Positions 1 through 8,343 of a stretch of 27,876 bases of DNA are shown here, one piece after another. The stretch is taken from contig CAJUSI010000007.1 of NCBI GenBank assembly GCA_910589035.1, positions 1-27,876 on the forward strand. Direction: 5' to 3'. Source of the stretch: an uncultured Acetatifactor sp. (GTDB taxonomy: Bacteria; Bacillota; Clostridia; Lachnospirales; Lachnospiraceae). The notes beneath the pieces were generated by a model. The model was not told the DNA's origin, did no database searches, and saw nothing but the letters and a program-made list of their open reading frames with translations. Position 1 is the stretch's first letter, and every line of letters begins with the position of its first letter. The position numbers were made by a program, and so were the translations under genes.

Positions 1-1
1 C

Positions 2-213
2 AGACTCAGGGCGGATATGTCTGATGCAGAGCTTGAAAGTTTTGCTCCCTGGAGCGATCGGGTTCAAGAGTGTTGTGCGAACCGATCAAAGGCGGATTAG
101 TGGGCACACCCTATTACTTCGCGCTTACCAAAGAGCTTCTACGAGGCCTTCAGAATGCGCATCATCTCCTCCCAGCTGCTTATGCTCATGGGCTGTCTCA
201 AATTCCTCCATGA
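2..213 (+). pseudogene. Decayed coding remnant, unidentified
   Basis: Two protein-like stretches lie in different forward frames. The first (about 2-94) reads LESFAPWSDRVQ with flanking acidic residues. The second (about 79-213) reads GGLVGTPYYFALTKELL. Each is cut short by stops, and the join would need a frameshift. The look is of an old, broken gene, perhaps from a mobile element, but I do not recognise the family. Both the reading and the strand are uncertain, because a 60-codon reverse-strand frame also stays open across 139-321. Confidence 0.2.
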
Positions 214-665
214 ACTCTCTATTCCCGCGAGCAATGAGCCAAGCGGCCATGCCTGCACGGCCAGTTGGCGAATGCCGCGAGGGTCAAATACCTTTCCAAT
301 ACCGCGTGTACCGCGTGGCATCCGGCTGAAATTGGTATATATGCATTCAAGATATTGTTTATATTATACTCCTTTTGACTTGGTCTGTACGATTAATTTT
401 AGAAAAACTGCACGGCGACAGCTACACTTTTGGAGTACAATGTGTTATATTATACTACAGGCAGGTTCGAAGGGGTATGAAGTCAGAGAAAGAAGTGACT
501 GCCGGAGAGCAGATGAGTCTGCCGGGCGGAAACGGAAATTCTATCTCACCGCAGGAGCTTGTTTCGCGTTTATGCATCTGATTCAGGCAAGCTCGAAGTG
601 ATATTTGCCTCAAGGTACTGAATTTCACTGTTAAGTGCCTGAATAATATGAAAGGAACAGTTATC
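214..665. other. Intergenic stretch without a convincing gene
   Basis: No frame here has both a good ribosome binding site and a protein-like translation. The 12-base string TTATATTATACT occurs twice, at 359-370 and 445-456, and could supply -10 elements. A good ribosome binding site (AAAGGAAC) at the right end belongs to the aminotransferase gene that starts at 666. Confidence 0.4.
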
Positions 666-1862
666 ATGACAGAACAATTAGCAATATTCGGCGGGACTCC
701 CGTCCGGAAAACGAAAATATTCTACGGCAGACAATGCATAGAGCAGGACGACATAGAGGCGGTAATCGCCACACTGACCAGCGACCTGATCACCTGCGGC
801 CCAAAGGTGGAGGAGCTGGAGGGGAAGCTCTGCCAGATCACCGGGGCAAAGCACGCCGTGGTGGTGAGCAACGGCACTGCGGCGCTGCACCTTGCGGCCT
901 TGACCGCAGGCTTCGGGGAAGGGGACGAGGTGATCGTCAGTTCCATCACCTTTGCCGCCTCATCCAACTGCGTTCTGTACTGCGGCGCGAAGCCGGTGTT
1001 CGCGGACATCGATCCCGAGACCTATAATATCTCCCCCGCATCCATCCGCAGGTTGATTACACCCCGCACAAAGGGAATTGTGGCAGTGGACTTTACCGGA
1101 CAGGCGGCGGAACTGGACGAGATCCGGGCAATCTGCCGGGAACATAACCTGATTTTGATAGAGGACGCCGCCCATGCCATCGGCACGAAATACAGGGGGC
1201 AGCCGGTGGGCAGCATTGCGGATATGACCTGTTTCAGCTTCCACCCGGTGAAGACGGTGACGGGCGGAGAGGGCGGAGCCATTACCACCAATGACGAAGG
1301 GTTTTACCGCAGGCTTATGCGCCTGCGCACCCATGGCATCACCCGCAATCAGGAGGAGATGGTGCATCCCACGGATGCGGCCTGGTACAACGAGCAGGTG
1401 GAGCTGGGATACAACTACCGGATGACGGATTTCCAGGCGGCGCTGCTGGTGAGCCAGCTTCGGAAGCTTCCCGCTTTTTCCGCCCGCAGAAAAGAGATAG
1501 TGCAGCGCTATAATGAGGCCTTCGCGGAGATGCCGGAGATCATCGTGCAGAAAGAGATTCCGGAGTCGGACACCACCAGGCATCTCTACATCCTGCGCCT
1601 GGACCTGGAGAAGCTTACCTGCGACAGAAGGCAGTTCTTTGACGCTCTGTATGCGGAAAATACCTGCCCCCAGGTGCACTACCTGCCCGTGTACTACCAT
1701 TCCTATTATGAGAAGCTGGGATATCAAAAAGGGATCTGCCCCAATGCGGAGAAGTTTTACGAGGAAGTTATGAGCATTCCCCTCTACTATTCCCTTACGG
1801 ATGAGGATGTGGAGGATGTCATACGGGCGGTGAAGAAGGTGACGGCGTATTACAGGCGGTAG
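666..1862 (+). CDS. DegT/DnrJ/EryC1 (PseC-like) sugar aminotransferase
   Basis: This is a PLP-dependent aminotransferase of the DegT/DnrJ/EryC1/StrS family, 398 residues long, a normal family length. Seen in the sequence: the substrate-binding start GRQCIEQDDIEAV, VVSNGTAALHLA at about 67-78, the cofactor-binding Asp in EDAAHAIG (D167), and the Schiff-base Lys in CFSFHPVKT (K196) followed by GGEGGAI. The C-terminal LGYNYRMTDFQAAL and SIPLYYSLTDEDVEDVI match the subgroup of PseC, which makes UDP-4-amino-4,6-dideoxy-AltNAc in pseudaminic acid synthesis. The ATG at 666 is chosen over 648 because AAAGGAAC sits just upstream of it. No other pseudaminic acid genes are in the window, so the true nucleotide-sugar substrate is inferred only. 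Confidence 0.88.
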   Translation: MTEQLAIFGGTPVRKTKIFYGRQCIEQDDIEAVIATLTSDLITCGPKVEELEGKLCQITGAKHAVVVSNGTAALHLAALTAGFGEGDEVIVSSITFAASSNCVLYCGAKPVFADIDPETYNISPASIRRLITPRTKGIVAVDFTGQAAELDEIRAICREHNLILIEDAAHAIGTKYRGQPVGSIADMTCFSFHPVKTVTGGEGGAITTNDEGFYRRLMRLRTHGITRNQEEMVHPTDAAWYNEQVELGYNYRMTDFQAALLVSQLRKLPAFSARRKEIVQRYNEAFAEMPEIIVQKEIPESDTTRHLYILRLDLEKLTCDRRQFFDALYAENTCPQVHYLPVYYHSYYEKLGYQKGICPNAEKFYEEVMSIPLYYSLTDEDVEDVIRAVKKVTAYYRR

Positions 1863-2115
1863 TATAATTCCCGCGGGCGTATTCCGATTGCCTGCAATGA
1901 TGCCGCGCACCGTTGAAAATTGCAGTAACCAGAACCAGATAAACGGGAATCATTATTTTGCCATTTGACCCAGATCTCCCGCAAATTGTGGCGCATATAT
2001 GGCAGAATGCAATTTTCAAACACGCTCCAGGAGTTCAGAAGGCATAAGGCGCTGTTAAGAACTAAACTTGCAGGATTCCGAATGGGAATATAAATCGGGA
2101 GAAAGGAAAAGCATC
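1863..2115 (+). other. Gap with a possible coding remnant
   Basis: About 250 bases separate the aminotransferase from agmatine deiminase. One forward frame, about 1949-2047, reads LPFDPDLPQIVAHIWQNAIF and ends in a stop, with another stop just upstream. It resembles the C-terminal end of a lost gene, but I cannot name a family. No clear terminator is visible. The agmatine deiminase ribosome binding site (GGGAGAAAGGAAAA) lies at the right end, so the promoter for the agmatine genes is probably within this gap. Confidence 0.2.
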
Positions 2116-3210
2116 TTGAGAATCATCAGAAATACCACGCCCTTCGGGGACGGATTCCGCATGCCGGCGGAATATGAACCCCATGAGGGCTGCATCATGA
2201 TATTTCCGGAGCGCGCGGATTCCTGGCAGTACGGCGGCTATGCCGCCAGAAAGGCCTTTGTGCAGGTTGCGGAGGCAATCGGGGAGTCGGAGCGCGTGAC
2301 GGTATGTGCCGGCGCGGCCCAGTATGACAATGCCAGGGCCATGCTGCCCGCCCATATCCGGGTGGTGGAGATGTCGGGCAATGATGCCTGGGCCAGGGAC
2401 TATGCCCCTACTTTTGTAAAAAACGACACTGGCGTCATACGGGGGATCGACTGGGGATTTAACGCCTGGGGCGGCCTGTACGACGGTCTGTATTTTCCAT
2501 GGGATAAGGATAATCAGATGGCCAGGAAGCTCTGCGACCTGCTGGAAAAGGATGTTTATGACAGGCGTGATTTTATTCTGGAGGGCGGCTCCATCCATGT
2601 GGACGGGGAGGGCACCTGTATGGTGACCGAGAGCTGCCTGCTGAGCAGAGGCAGGAACCCGGAGCTGTCTAAGCAGGAAATTGAAGAGATTCTGCGGAAT
2701 TACCTGAATGTCTCTGTCATTCTCTGGCTTCCCTGGGGCATTTACAACGATGAGACCAACGGACATGTGGACAATATCTGTGCCTTTACGGCGCCGGGGG
2801 AAGTGGTGCTGGCGTGGACGGAGGACAAAGAAGACACCCAGTACGCCATGTCCAAGGCATGTCTGGATTATCTGGAGCAGGCGGTGGACGCAAGGGGAAG
2901 GCGGCTCCGAATCCATAAGCTTCCTCTTCCGAAACCCGTGACAGTTACAAAAGAGGAATGCGGGGGCCTGGATGCCTGCGGGGACCAGCCCGCCCGCGTT
3001 CCCGGAGAGCGGCTGGCGGCTTCCTATGTGAATTATTACATCGCCAACAAAAGTGTGGTCATGCCGGGTTTTGGGGACCCGGCGGACAGGGAGGCAAGGG
3101 AGATTCTGCAGAAGCTTTTTCCGGACAGGAAAATAGTGCAGATCTACACGAGGGATATTCTCATCGGCGGAGGCAATATCCACTGCATTACCCAGCAGAT
3201 ACCGCTGTAG
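2116..3210 (+). CDS. aguA: Agmatine deiminase
   Basis: The enzyme hydrolyses agmatine to N-carbamoylputrescine and ammonia in the cytoplasm, the first step of the agmatine route to putrescine. With a TTG start at 2116 the protein has 364 residues, the usual family length. The N-terminal DGFRMPAEYEPHEGCIMIFP, then NDAWARDYAPTF, GGSIHVDGEGT, ETNGHVDNICAF and the C-terminal GGGNIHCITQQ with nucleophile C357 are the expected guanidino-group-modifying blocks. The TTG is preferred because a GGGAGAAAGGAAAA ribosome binding site stands just before it. An in-frame TTG at 2068 has no such site and would add 16 residues not typical of the family. The next gene, 26 bases downstream, catalyses the following step, which supports the assignment. 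Confidence 0.95.
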   Translation: MRIIRNTTPFGDGFRMPAEYEPHEGCIMIFPERADSWQYGGYAARKAFVQVAEAIGESERVTVCAGAAQYDNARAMLPAHIRVVEMSGNDAWARDYAPTFVKNDTGVIRGIDWGFNAWGGLYDGLYFPWDKDNQMARKLCDLLEKDVYDRRDFILEGGSIHVDGEGTCMVTESCLLSRGRNPELSKQEIEEILRNYLNVSVILWLPWGIYNDETNGHVDNICAFTAPGEVVLAWTEDKEDTQYAMSKACLDYLEQAVDARGRRLRIHKLPLPKPVTVTKEECGGLDACGDQPARVPGERLAASYVNYYIANKSVVMPGFGDPADREAREILQKLFPDRKIVQIYTRDILIGGGNIHCITQQIPL

Positions 3211-3236
3211 AATAAAAAGAACAGGAAGTATAATAA

Positions 3237-4115
3237 ATGAAGCAGATAACCGCAGCAGCAATACAAATGAACTGCAGCCGCGCTACTTGGGAGAACCTGG
3301 AGACGGCGGAAAGGATGGTAAGGGAGGCCGCAGCCTCCGGGGCCCAGGTGATTCTTCTGCCGGAACTGTTTGAAAACCGGTATTTCTGCCAGGAGAGGAA
3401 TTATAACTTCTATAAGCTTGCCCTTTCTTTGGAAGAGAACCCGGCGGTATGCCGATTCCGCAGGGTGGCGCAGGAGCTGAGAATAGTCTTGCCCGTAAGC
3501 TTTTTTGAAAGGGACGGCAATGCGGCCTATAATTCCGCAGCCATGATCGACGCGGACGGAAGCGTCCTGGGCGTATACCGCAAGACTCACATTCCGGACG
3601 ACCATTTCTATCAGGAAAAATTTTATTTCACTCCGGGGAATACGGGTTTTCGGGTATGGGATACCGCCTTCGGCAAAATCGGCGTGGGCATCTGCTGGGA
3701 TCAGTGGTTCCCGGAGGCCGCCAGATGCATGGCCCTGATGGGGGCGCAGCTTCTGCTCTATCCCACGGCTATCGGCTCCGAGCCCATTATCGAATGCGAC
3801 AGCATGCCCCACTGGCGGCGCTGCATGCAGGGCCACGCGGCGGCCAATGTGGTGCCTGTGATTGCGGCCAACCGCATCGGGCAGGAGGAGGTAGCGCCCT
3901 CCAAAGACAATAACAATCAATCCTCCGCCCTGAATTTCTACGGCTCTTCCTTCCTCACGGACGAGACGGGAGAAATCCTCATGTCGGCAGGCAGGACGGA
4001 GGAAAAAATCCTTCTCCACACCTATGACTTGGATGCAATAGAAGAGATGCGTTTCAGCTGGGGGCTGTTCCGCGATAGACGGCCGGAGATGTACGGGGAG
4101 ATCACCGGTCGATGA
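3237..4115 (+). CDS. aguB: N-carbamoylputrescine amidase
   Basis: This nitrilase-superfamily amidase of 292 residues converts N-carbamoylputrescine to putrescine, CO2 and ammonia. The Glu-Lys-Cys triad is visible: E43 in LLPELFE, K116 in YRKTHIPDD and C153 in GVGICWDQWFPE. The specificity-typical NRIGQEE and FYGSSFLTDETG blocks follow, and the length is normal. An AGGAAG ribosome binding site precedes the ATG. The gene lies 26 bases after agmatine deiminase and is almost certainly co-transcribed with it. Together the pair makes putrescine from arginine-derived agmatine, for polyamine supply or ammonia release. Confidence 0.95.
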   Translation: MKQITAAAIQMNCSRATWENLETAERMVREAAASGAQVILLPELFENRYFCQERNYNFYKLALSLEENPAVCRFRRVAQELRIVLPVSFFERDGNAAYNSAAMIDADGSVLGVYRKTHIPDDHFYQEKFYFTPGNTGFRVWDTAFGKIGVGICWDQWFPEAARCMALMGAQLLLYPTAIGSEPIIECDSMPHWRRCMQGHAAANVVPVIAANRIGQEEVAPSKDNNNQSSALNFYGSSFLTDETGEILMSAGRTEEKILLHTYDLDAIEEMRFSWGLFRDRRPEMYGEITGR

Positions 4116-4444
4116 TTTATACCCACAAATGTAATCAATTGCCGTCTGCACAGTATAACGAGTGAACGCATCGGCAATCCAGAGCTGAAAGCGGCCATTA
4201 AATGCGCTCACGAGTATAGCTCTCCAAACTGCTTCCAGGGTGAAGCCTTTGCGGGAATGCGCAGTTGGGCAGGAGACGGAAGATATGCCTGCAGAAAGCG
4301 ATATTTGCATTGTAAATTCAGATGTCAACCATGCGGGCACTGTTGAGTGAAGCAGCGTAAGATGCGGGATGCATTAGCCTTACTTCAGACAGTGATGTCA
4401 GGATGTTTGGGTACAATAGATAAGGAAAGACGGGGAGGATGATT
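4116..4444. other. Gap with a possible reverse-strand gene remnant
   Basis: No complete gene is apparent. On the reverse strand a frame from 4340 down to about 4116 reads protein-like, including FTLEAVWRAILVSAFNGRFQ and RYTVQTAIDYICGYK, then runs without a stop into the antisense of the amidase gene. This could be a 3'-truncated remnant of a mobile or accessory gene; I do not recognise it. The ribosome binding site GGGGAGG at 4432-4438 belongs to the next gene. Confidence 0.2.
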
Positions 4445-4870
4445 ATGAGAACAATCCTGAAATATCCGCGGCTGAATAAAGAAATGATGGATTCCATTAA
4501 AAGTTTAATAGATTGTATTGCAAATAATCCCGGTCAAAAGGACAGCCCTGAATTAAACGAATTAAATCGTATTACCGGCAAAAGCTATACGGGAATAGAG
4601 TTCGCTGAATATTGGGGCTGGACGGACCTGAATACTTTAGCGGAAAAGGCTCTCTTTCCGGAACCGCCGTTTGTACAGGATTTAACCCGGGATGAGATAG
4701 AAGAAATTGTAGCCATTATAAAATCTGCTCTGACAGCGGACGATAACAAGGCAGAGTATTATATGGAACTGCTCCACAAATCCCTGCCGTTACCTGGTGT
4801 TTTAAAATATATCCGGTTAGAAGAGGATGAGGAAACAATAACCGATAATTTGCTTCTTCGAGCTCGGTGA
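4445..4870 (+). CDS. Hypothetical protein, 141 aa
   Basis: A small soluble protein I do not recognise. It has no signal peptide or membrane segment, is acidic overall, and is mainly predicted helical from its Leu/Glu/Lys pattern (DEIEEIVAIIKSALTADD). One aromatic block, FAEYWGWTDL, stands out around residue 52. The ATG at 4445 is chosen because GGGGAGG lies six bases upstream; an ATG at 4439 directly abuts that site. It stands alone between a possible decayed remnant and a convergent membrane-protein gene, so context gives no functional clue. Confidence 0.6.
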   Translation: MRTILKYPRLNKEMMDSIKSLIDCIANNPGQKDSPELNELNRITGKSYTGIEFAEYWGWTDLNTLAEKALFPEPPFVQDLTRDEIEEIVAIIKSALTADDNKAEYYMELLHKSLPLPGVLKYIRLEEDEETITDNLLLRAR

Positions 4871-4959
4871 TTGCTTTATAAGCTGCGTTTAGCATGTCTG
4901 ACCAGCATAAGCCGGAATCCTGATTTTGCCGGAATGTGAAAGATTTCGTTGTTAAGTGT

Positions 4960-6552
4960 CTAATCTACTATCTTCGCATTGGGGTAAATCCGCTCCATCC
5001 TCTCGTCCGGGAAATGCTTGTCCAGGAAGTCATTCAGGGCGTCTGCCGCATCCGTCTCGGCATCGGAAGCGTCGCCGGCCGCAGTACCGGCCTCGGAATC
5101 ACCCGGTATGTCCGTGCCTGAATCTCCCGCGAAAGCGTCGCCGGATGCAGTATCGGATCCGGAGCCGGCAGGGACTTGCGATGCAGAGCCTTCAGACACC
5201 AGGGGCTGGTCCGCGGCTGCATGCCGCTCCGTATATCGTGCCAGCGCCAGGGAAGAGATGGCCATATTGAAAATCATGAATACGATCAGGCAGTTGCACA
5301 ATATCTTTCCCGCCCGCACAGGAAGCCTCTCAATCAAATCAGACAGCTTCGGATAGATCATCTTCAGCCACACCACGGCTGCAATCCCCCAGAAAAAGCA
5401 ATACAGCAGATTGATACGTCCGCCCAGGTTAAAGGCGAACCCGCTGTAATCCCAAAACACCGTGCCGAACACCAACTCCGTGAACACGCTGCACACATAC
5501 TCATAAGCTCCGCCCAACAGAGTGCCCGCCAGAAAAATATGCCGGTCGCTCTTATTCCTGTACCGATAAAGGAACAGCGTCAGCAGCGCACAGCCCAGTC
5601 CCCATACGATGCTGAAGGGGCCATACACCACACTGCTGCGGCTCATGAGCACACCCATGGTCAGAAGACAGAAGATAGTCTCCGTAATATCCCCCAGAAA
5701 AGCGCCGATGAAAAACAGCGCCACCAACTTATAAAAGCAGCAGCCCTGAGCAAAAAGCCTCGATTCTTTCCCGGAGCCCTCGTCAGCCAACTCTGTGCCG
5801 GGAGCTTCGTCAGCCTTCGCTTTTCCGCAAACCTTCGCAGAACGAACCTCCCCGCCGTCGCCTGCATCGATCCCTTTCCCGGAATCACCCTTCCCGGCAC
5901 ACGCCTCCCCGGACACGGCCTCGATGGAAGGAAAGGCCTTCTGCATCCGTCTCTGCACGGCGGCGGTAAGCCGGTTTTCCAACAGCCGGGAGGTATGCTT
6001 CATCTTCCGGGACAGCCGGGTAAGCCGACCGGCCTTCAGCTTCATTCCCAGAACCGCCATGGAAGTAGTGATGAAATCCAGGAGCAGCAGGCCTGACGCC
6101 AGCCACTGCGCCGCCAGGGTCACCGGCCCCGGGATTTCCTTTAAAATACCGCAGAGCGCCGGATTGAGAAACAGCATGGCGGTCAGAGCCAGGAGGCCCC
6201 AGAGCAGGCAGTACCGCGCGCAGATGTAACCGCTGAGATTGTACTTTATCTCAGAGTAATCCCATAGCTTCCTCTGAAAGATTTTCTCCATCAGCATACC
6301 GGTGGCGTATTCCGTCAGGGAAGCCAGAAGCATTCCTCCCAGGAAGAGGAAAAAGGGCCTTTCCGTCAGTTCCGGCAGAAACACTGCGAAGAGTACGGCG
6401 CTGAAGCCATAGATGGGGCAGACGGGACTGTTCACGAACCCCCGGTTGACAAATTTCTTCCTGCGCAGGGCGGCATAGCACACTTCCATGCACCAGCCCG
6501 CAAAGGAATAAATGAAAAAAAGCCAGATCAGATCAGTCATAGCATACAGCAT
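4960..6552 (-). CDS. Membrane protein with two CmpB-type (putative ABC permease) domains
   Basis: A 530-residue integral membrane protein. The N-terminal half (about 1-165) carries FFIYSFAGWCMEVCYAAL, NRGFVNSPVCPIYG and a hydrophobic series ending in LWDYSEIKYNLSGYI. These are hallmarks of the family annotated as putative ABC-transporter type IV, CmpB. A second related copy lies at about 275-440, with FFIGAFLGDITETIF, SSVVYGPFSIVWGLG and FWDYSGFAFNLGGRINLLYC. The copies are joined by a charged linker (about 185-265). The C-terminal tail (about 460-515) is rich in Ala, Gly, Ser and Asp and probably disordered. Its function is not known; no ATPase partner lies beside it, so the transporter name comes from the family only. 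AGGA before the ATG at 6552 supports the start; an ATG four codons in is an alternative. Confidence 0.8.
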   Translation of the reverse strand: MLYAMTDLIWLFFIYSFAGWCMEVCYAALRRKKFVNRGFVNSPVCPIYGFSAVLFAVFLPELTERPFFLFLGGMLLASLTEYATGMLMEKIFQRKLWDYSEIKYNLSGYICARYCLLWGLLALTAMLFLNPALCGILKEIPGPVTLAAQWLASGLLLLDFITTSMAVLGMKLKAGRLTRLSRKMKHTSRLLENRLTAAVQRRMQKAFPSIEAVSGEACAGKGDSGKGIDAGDGGEVRSAKVCGKAKADEAPGTELADEGSGKESRLFAQGCCFYKLVALFFIGAFLGDITETIFCLLTMGVLMSRSSVVYGPFSIVWGLGCALLTLFLYRYRNKSDRHIFLAGTLLGGAYEYVCSVFTELVFGTVFWDYSGFAFNLGGRINLLYCFFWGIAAVVWLKMIYPKLSDLIERLPVRAGKILCNCLIVFMIFNMAISSLALARYTERHAAADQPLVSEGSASQVPAGSGSDTASGDAFAGDSGTDIPGDSEAGTAAGDASDAETDAADALNDFLDKHFPDERMERIYPNAKIVD

Positions 6553-6610
6553 CTTTCGTCCTATTCTTTCTCAAATAAAATAATCCTCTGAAATTTCCGT
6601 CCCGCCGCCT

Positions 6611-6661
6611 GATTCAGCCTGCAGGGATTCCGAGAGGCAGATTCAGCCTGCGGGGATTCCG
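6611..6661. repeat. Two imperfect direct repeats, 29-bp period
   Basis: GATTCAGCCTGC followed by GGGATTCCG occurs at 6611-6632 and 6640-6661 with a single difference (A or G at the middle base). It lies in the gap between the membrane-protein gene and the response-regulator gene. There is no sign of a longer array or of a function. Confidence 0.5.
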
Positions 6662-6732
6662 GCAGGCTATCGGCCTCATAGATTCCGGTTTTCCGGGTTT
6701 CTCCGTTCTTTGGCCCCTGATAACCAAAGGGA

Positions 6733-8343
6733 TTAGAACTTCCCGTTTAAATACTCCGTCGGAGAAACCCCTTCCACCTTCTTGAACACCTTGGAAAAGT
6801 AAAACGAACTCTCAAAGCCCAGCTTATCGGCAATCTCATAGATCTTCAGCGTTCCCTCGTCCAGGAGCCGCTTGCTCTCCCGCACCTTGCAGGTATTGAT
6901 ATATTCGGAAAAGCCCAGATCATTGTATTTCCCGAACAGCTGGCTGAGATAATTGGGGCTGATGCCGAAGACTGCGGCCACCTCATTCAGGCTGAGCCTC
7001 TTACCCAGATGCTCATTGATGTATTTCTTCACATTGGTGACGATATGATTCTTATAATCCCCGTGACGGCTGTCAAAAAGCCGGCAGAGCTGCTTTTCGA
7101 AGAATTCCAGCCAGTTCACAAGCTGTTCCACACTGGTCTGCTTGTAAACGGACCGGTAGCCGTCCGGATTATCCCGAAAGAATTCCGATACAATCTGCTC
7201 CCCGTCCTGAAGCAGGGAAATGGAAAGATATAGAATATTGCATACGCCGTCCAGAACCTGCACATAATGCCCGGGATGCATGAGAAAAAGCTCACACAGA
7301 GAATCCAGCGTCTTTTTCAGTACTTCGCTGTCATATTCCTCAAAGGCTCTGGTCAGATCCGCCTTGAACAGACTGATATTAAAGGAACTGTAGTCGGGGG
7401 GGCTTTTCCTGGCATGCTTCTCAAGACAGTAAATGGGCTCTTCGGCGGTGGTATGGCGGCAGGCCTGCCGGGAGGACTGGTAGGAGTCACAGATGGCAAG
7501 AGGATGATTCACCAGATTCCCGATGCCGCACCGGAAGGATATATTATAATACCTGGTAAGAGCCTGGCTGATGCCCTGAAGCGCCTTTTTCGTGAGGGGA
7601 ACCCAGGAATCCGCTTTTTCGGCGGCCTCAAAGCAGAAAATCAGCGCAAAATGCCGGGTGTCCAGGGACAGGCTGTAGGTGGGGCAATATTTTCCGGACA
7701 ATTCCTTCAGCATCTGCATGGAGGCGGAAAAGCGGGTCAGCTGCGTCTCCATGGGCTGGGAGGAAAGCTCCTCCGACCGGCTGCCCAGCATTTCGCCGTA
7801 GCAGCACACATACCCCCCATAATGCAGATCCAGATTCAATTCCCTGCTTTGAAGCAGAAACTGCTCTTCCGATTCAAACAAGTTGTTCAGAAGCCGGATA
7901 AAGAATTTATCGTAAAAGCCGTGAATAAGATTCTCGGAGGAAGCAAGCCGGCTTTCGGACCGGCGGATGTGCTCTGTCACGCGGATGATGGCCTCGGTCA
8001 GGCTGTCGGGGGTCAGCTCCAGCTTCACCAGATAATCCGTCACCTGATAAGTGATGGCTTCCTTCACCAGGTGGAAATCCTCATAGCTGGTGAGGATGAT
8101 AAACCAGGGACGCTCGCCTCCGTACCGCTCCCGGCAGAGCCTGATCAGCTCCATACCGTCCATAACGGGCATCTTCAGATCCGTGATAACGATATCCGGG
8201 GAAGACTCCTCGATCATATTCAGGGCAATCTGCCCGTTCATGGCCGTCCCCACAAGCTCGATATTCAGTTTTTCCCAGTTTACCATGGACTTGATACCCA
8301 CCTGAATCAGAGGTTCATCGTCCACAATCAGCAATTTATACAT
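6733..8343 (-). CDS. AraC-type response regulator (YesN-like)
   Basis: A 536-residue two-component regulator. The receiver domain (about 1-125) has acidic residues in LLIVDDEP, the phosphoacceptor D55 in IVITDLKMPVMDG, and TSYEDFHLVKEA. A long middle region (about 130-420) resembles the sensory linker of YesN-type regulators. The C-terminal AraC/XylS DNA-binding domain (about 435-536) carries KYINEHLGKRLSLNEVAAVF and GFSEYINTCKVRESKRLL, then ADKLGFESSFYFSKVFKKVE. The start at 8343 is set by GGAGCGATC immediately upstream and by overlap with the kinase stop codon, which implies translational coupling. By position and family it should respond to the partner kinase and switch on the divergent sugar-import operon. 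Confidence 0.93.
   Translation of the reverse strand: MYKLLIVDDEPLIQVGIKSMVNWEKLNIELVGTAMNGQIALNMIEESSPDIVITDLKMPVMDGMELIRLCRERYGGERPWFIILTSYEDFHLVKEAITYQVTDYLVKLELTPDSLTEAIIRVTEHIRRSESRLASSENLIHGFYDKFFIRLLNNLFESEEQFLLQSRELNLDLHYGGYVCCYGEMLGSRSEELSSQPMETQLTRFSASMQMLKELSGKYCPTYSLSLDTRHFALIFCFEAAEKADSWVPLTKKALQGISQALTRYYNISFRCGIGNLVNHPLAICDSYQSSRQACRHTTAEEPIYCLEKHARKSPPDYSSFNISLFKADLTRAFEEYDSEVLKKTLDSLCELFLMHPGHYVQVLDGVCNILYLSISLLQDGEQIVSEFFRDNPDGYRSVYKQTSVEQLVNWLEFFEKQLCRLFDSRHGDYKNHIVTNVKKYINEHLGKRLSLNEVAAVFGISPNYLSQLFGKYNDLGFSEYINTCKVRESKRLLDEGTLKIYEIADKLGFESSFYFSKVFKKVEGVSPTEYLNGKF

Noticed and set aside
2062..3261. Long reverse-strand frame opposite agmatine deiminase
   Set aside because: It is Pro/His/Arg-rich and typical of the antisense of a GC-rich gene; it has no recognisable domain.
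3144..4340. A 398-codon reverse-strand frame over the agmatine genes
   Set aside because: It is antisense to agmatine deiminase and N-carbamoylputrescine amidase, both of which have clear catalytic motifs. Only its first part, outside those genes, is kept as a possible remnant.
621..4965. Similar strings GTTAAGTGCCTGAAT (near 631) and GTTAAGTGTCTAAT (near 4952) as ends of one mobile element
   Set aside because: The match is short and imperfect, and the genes between are ordinary metabolic genes; no paired terminal repeats were found.
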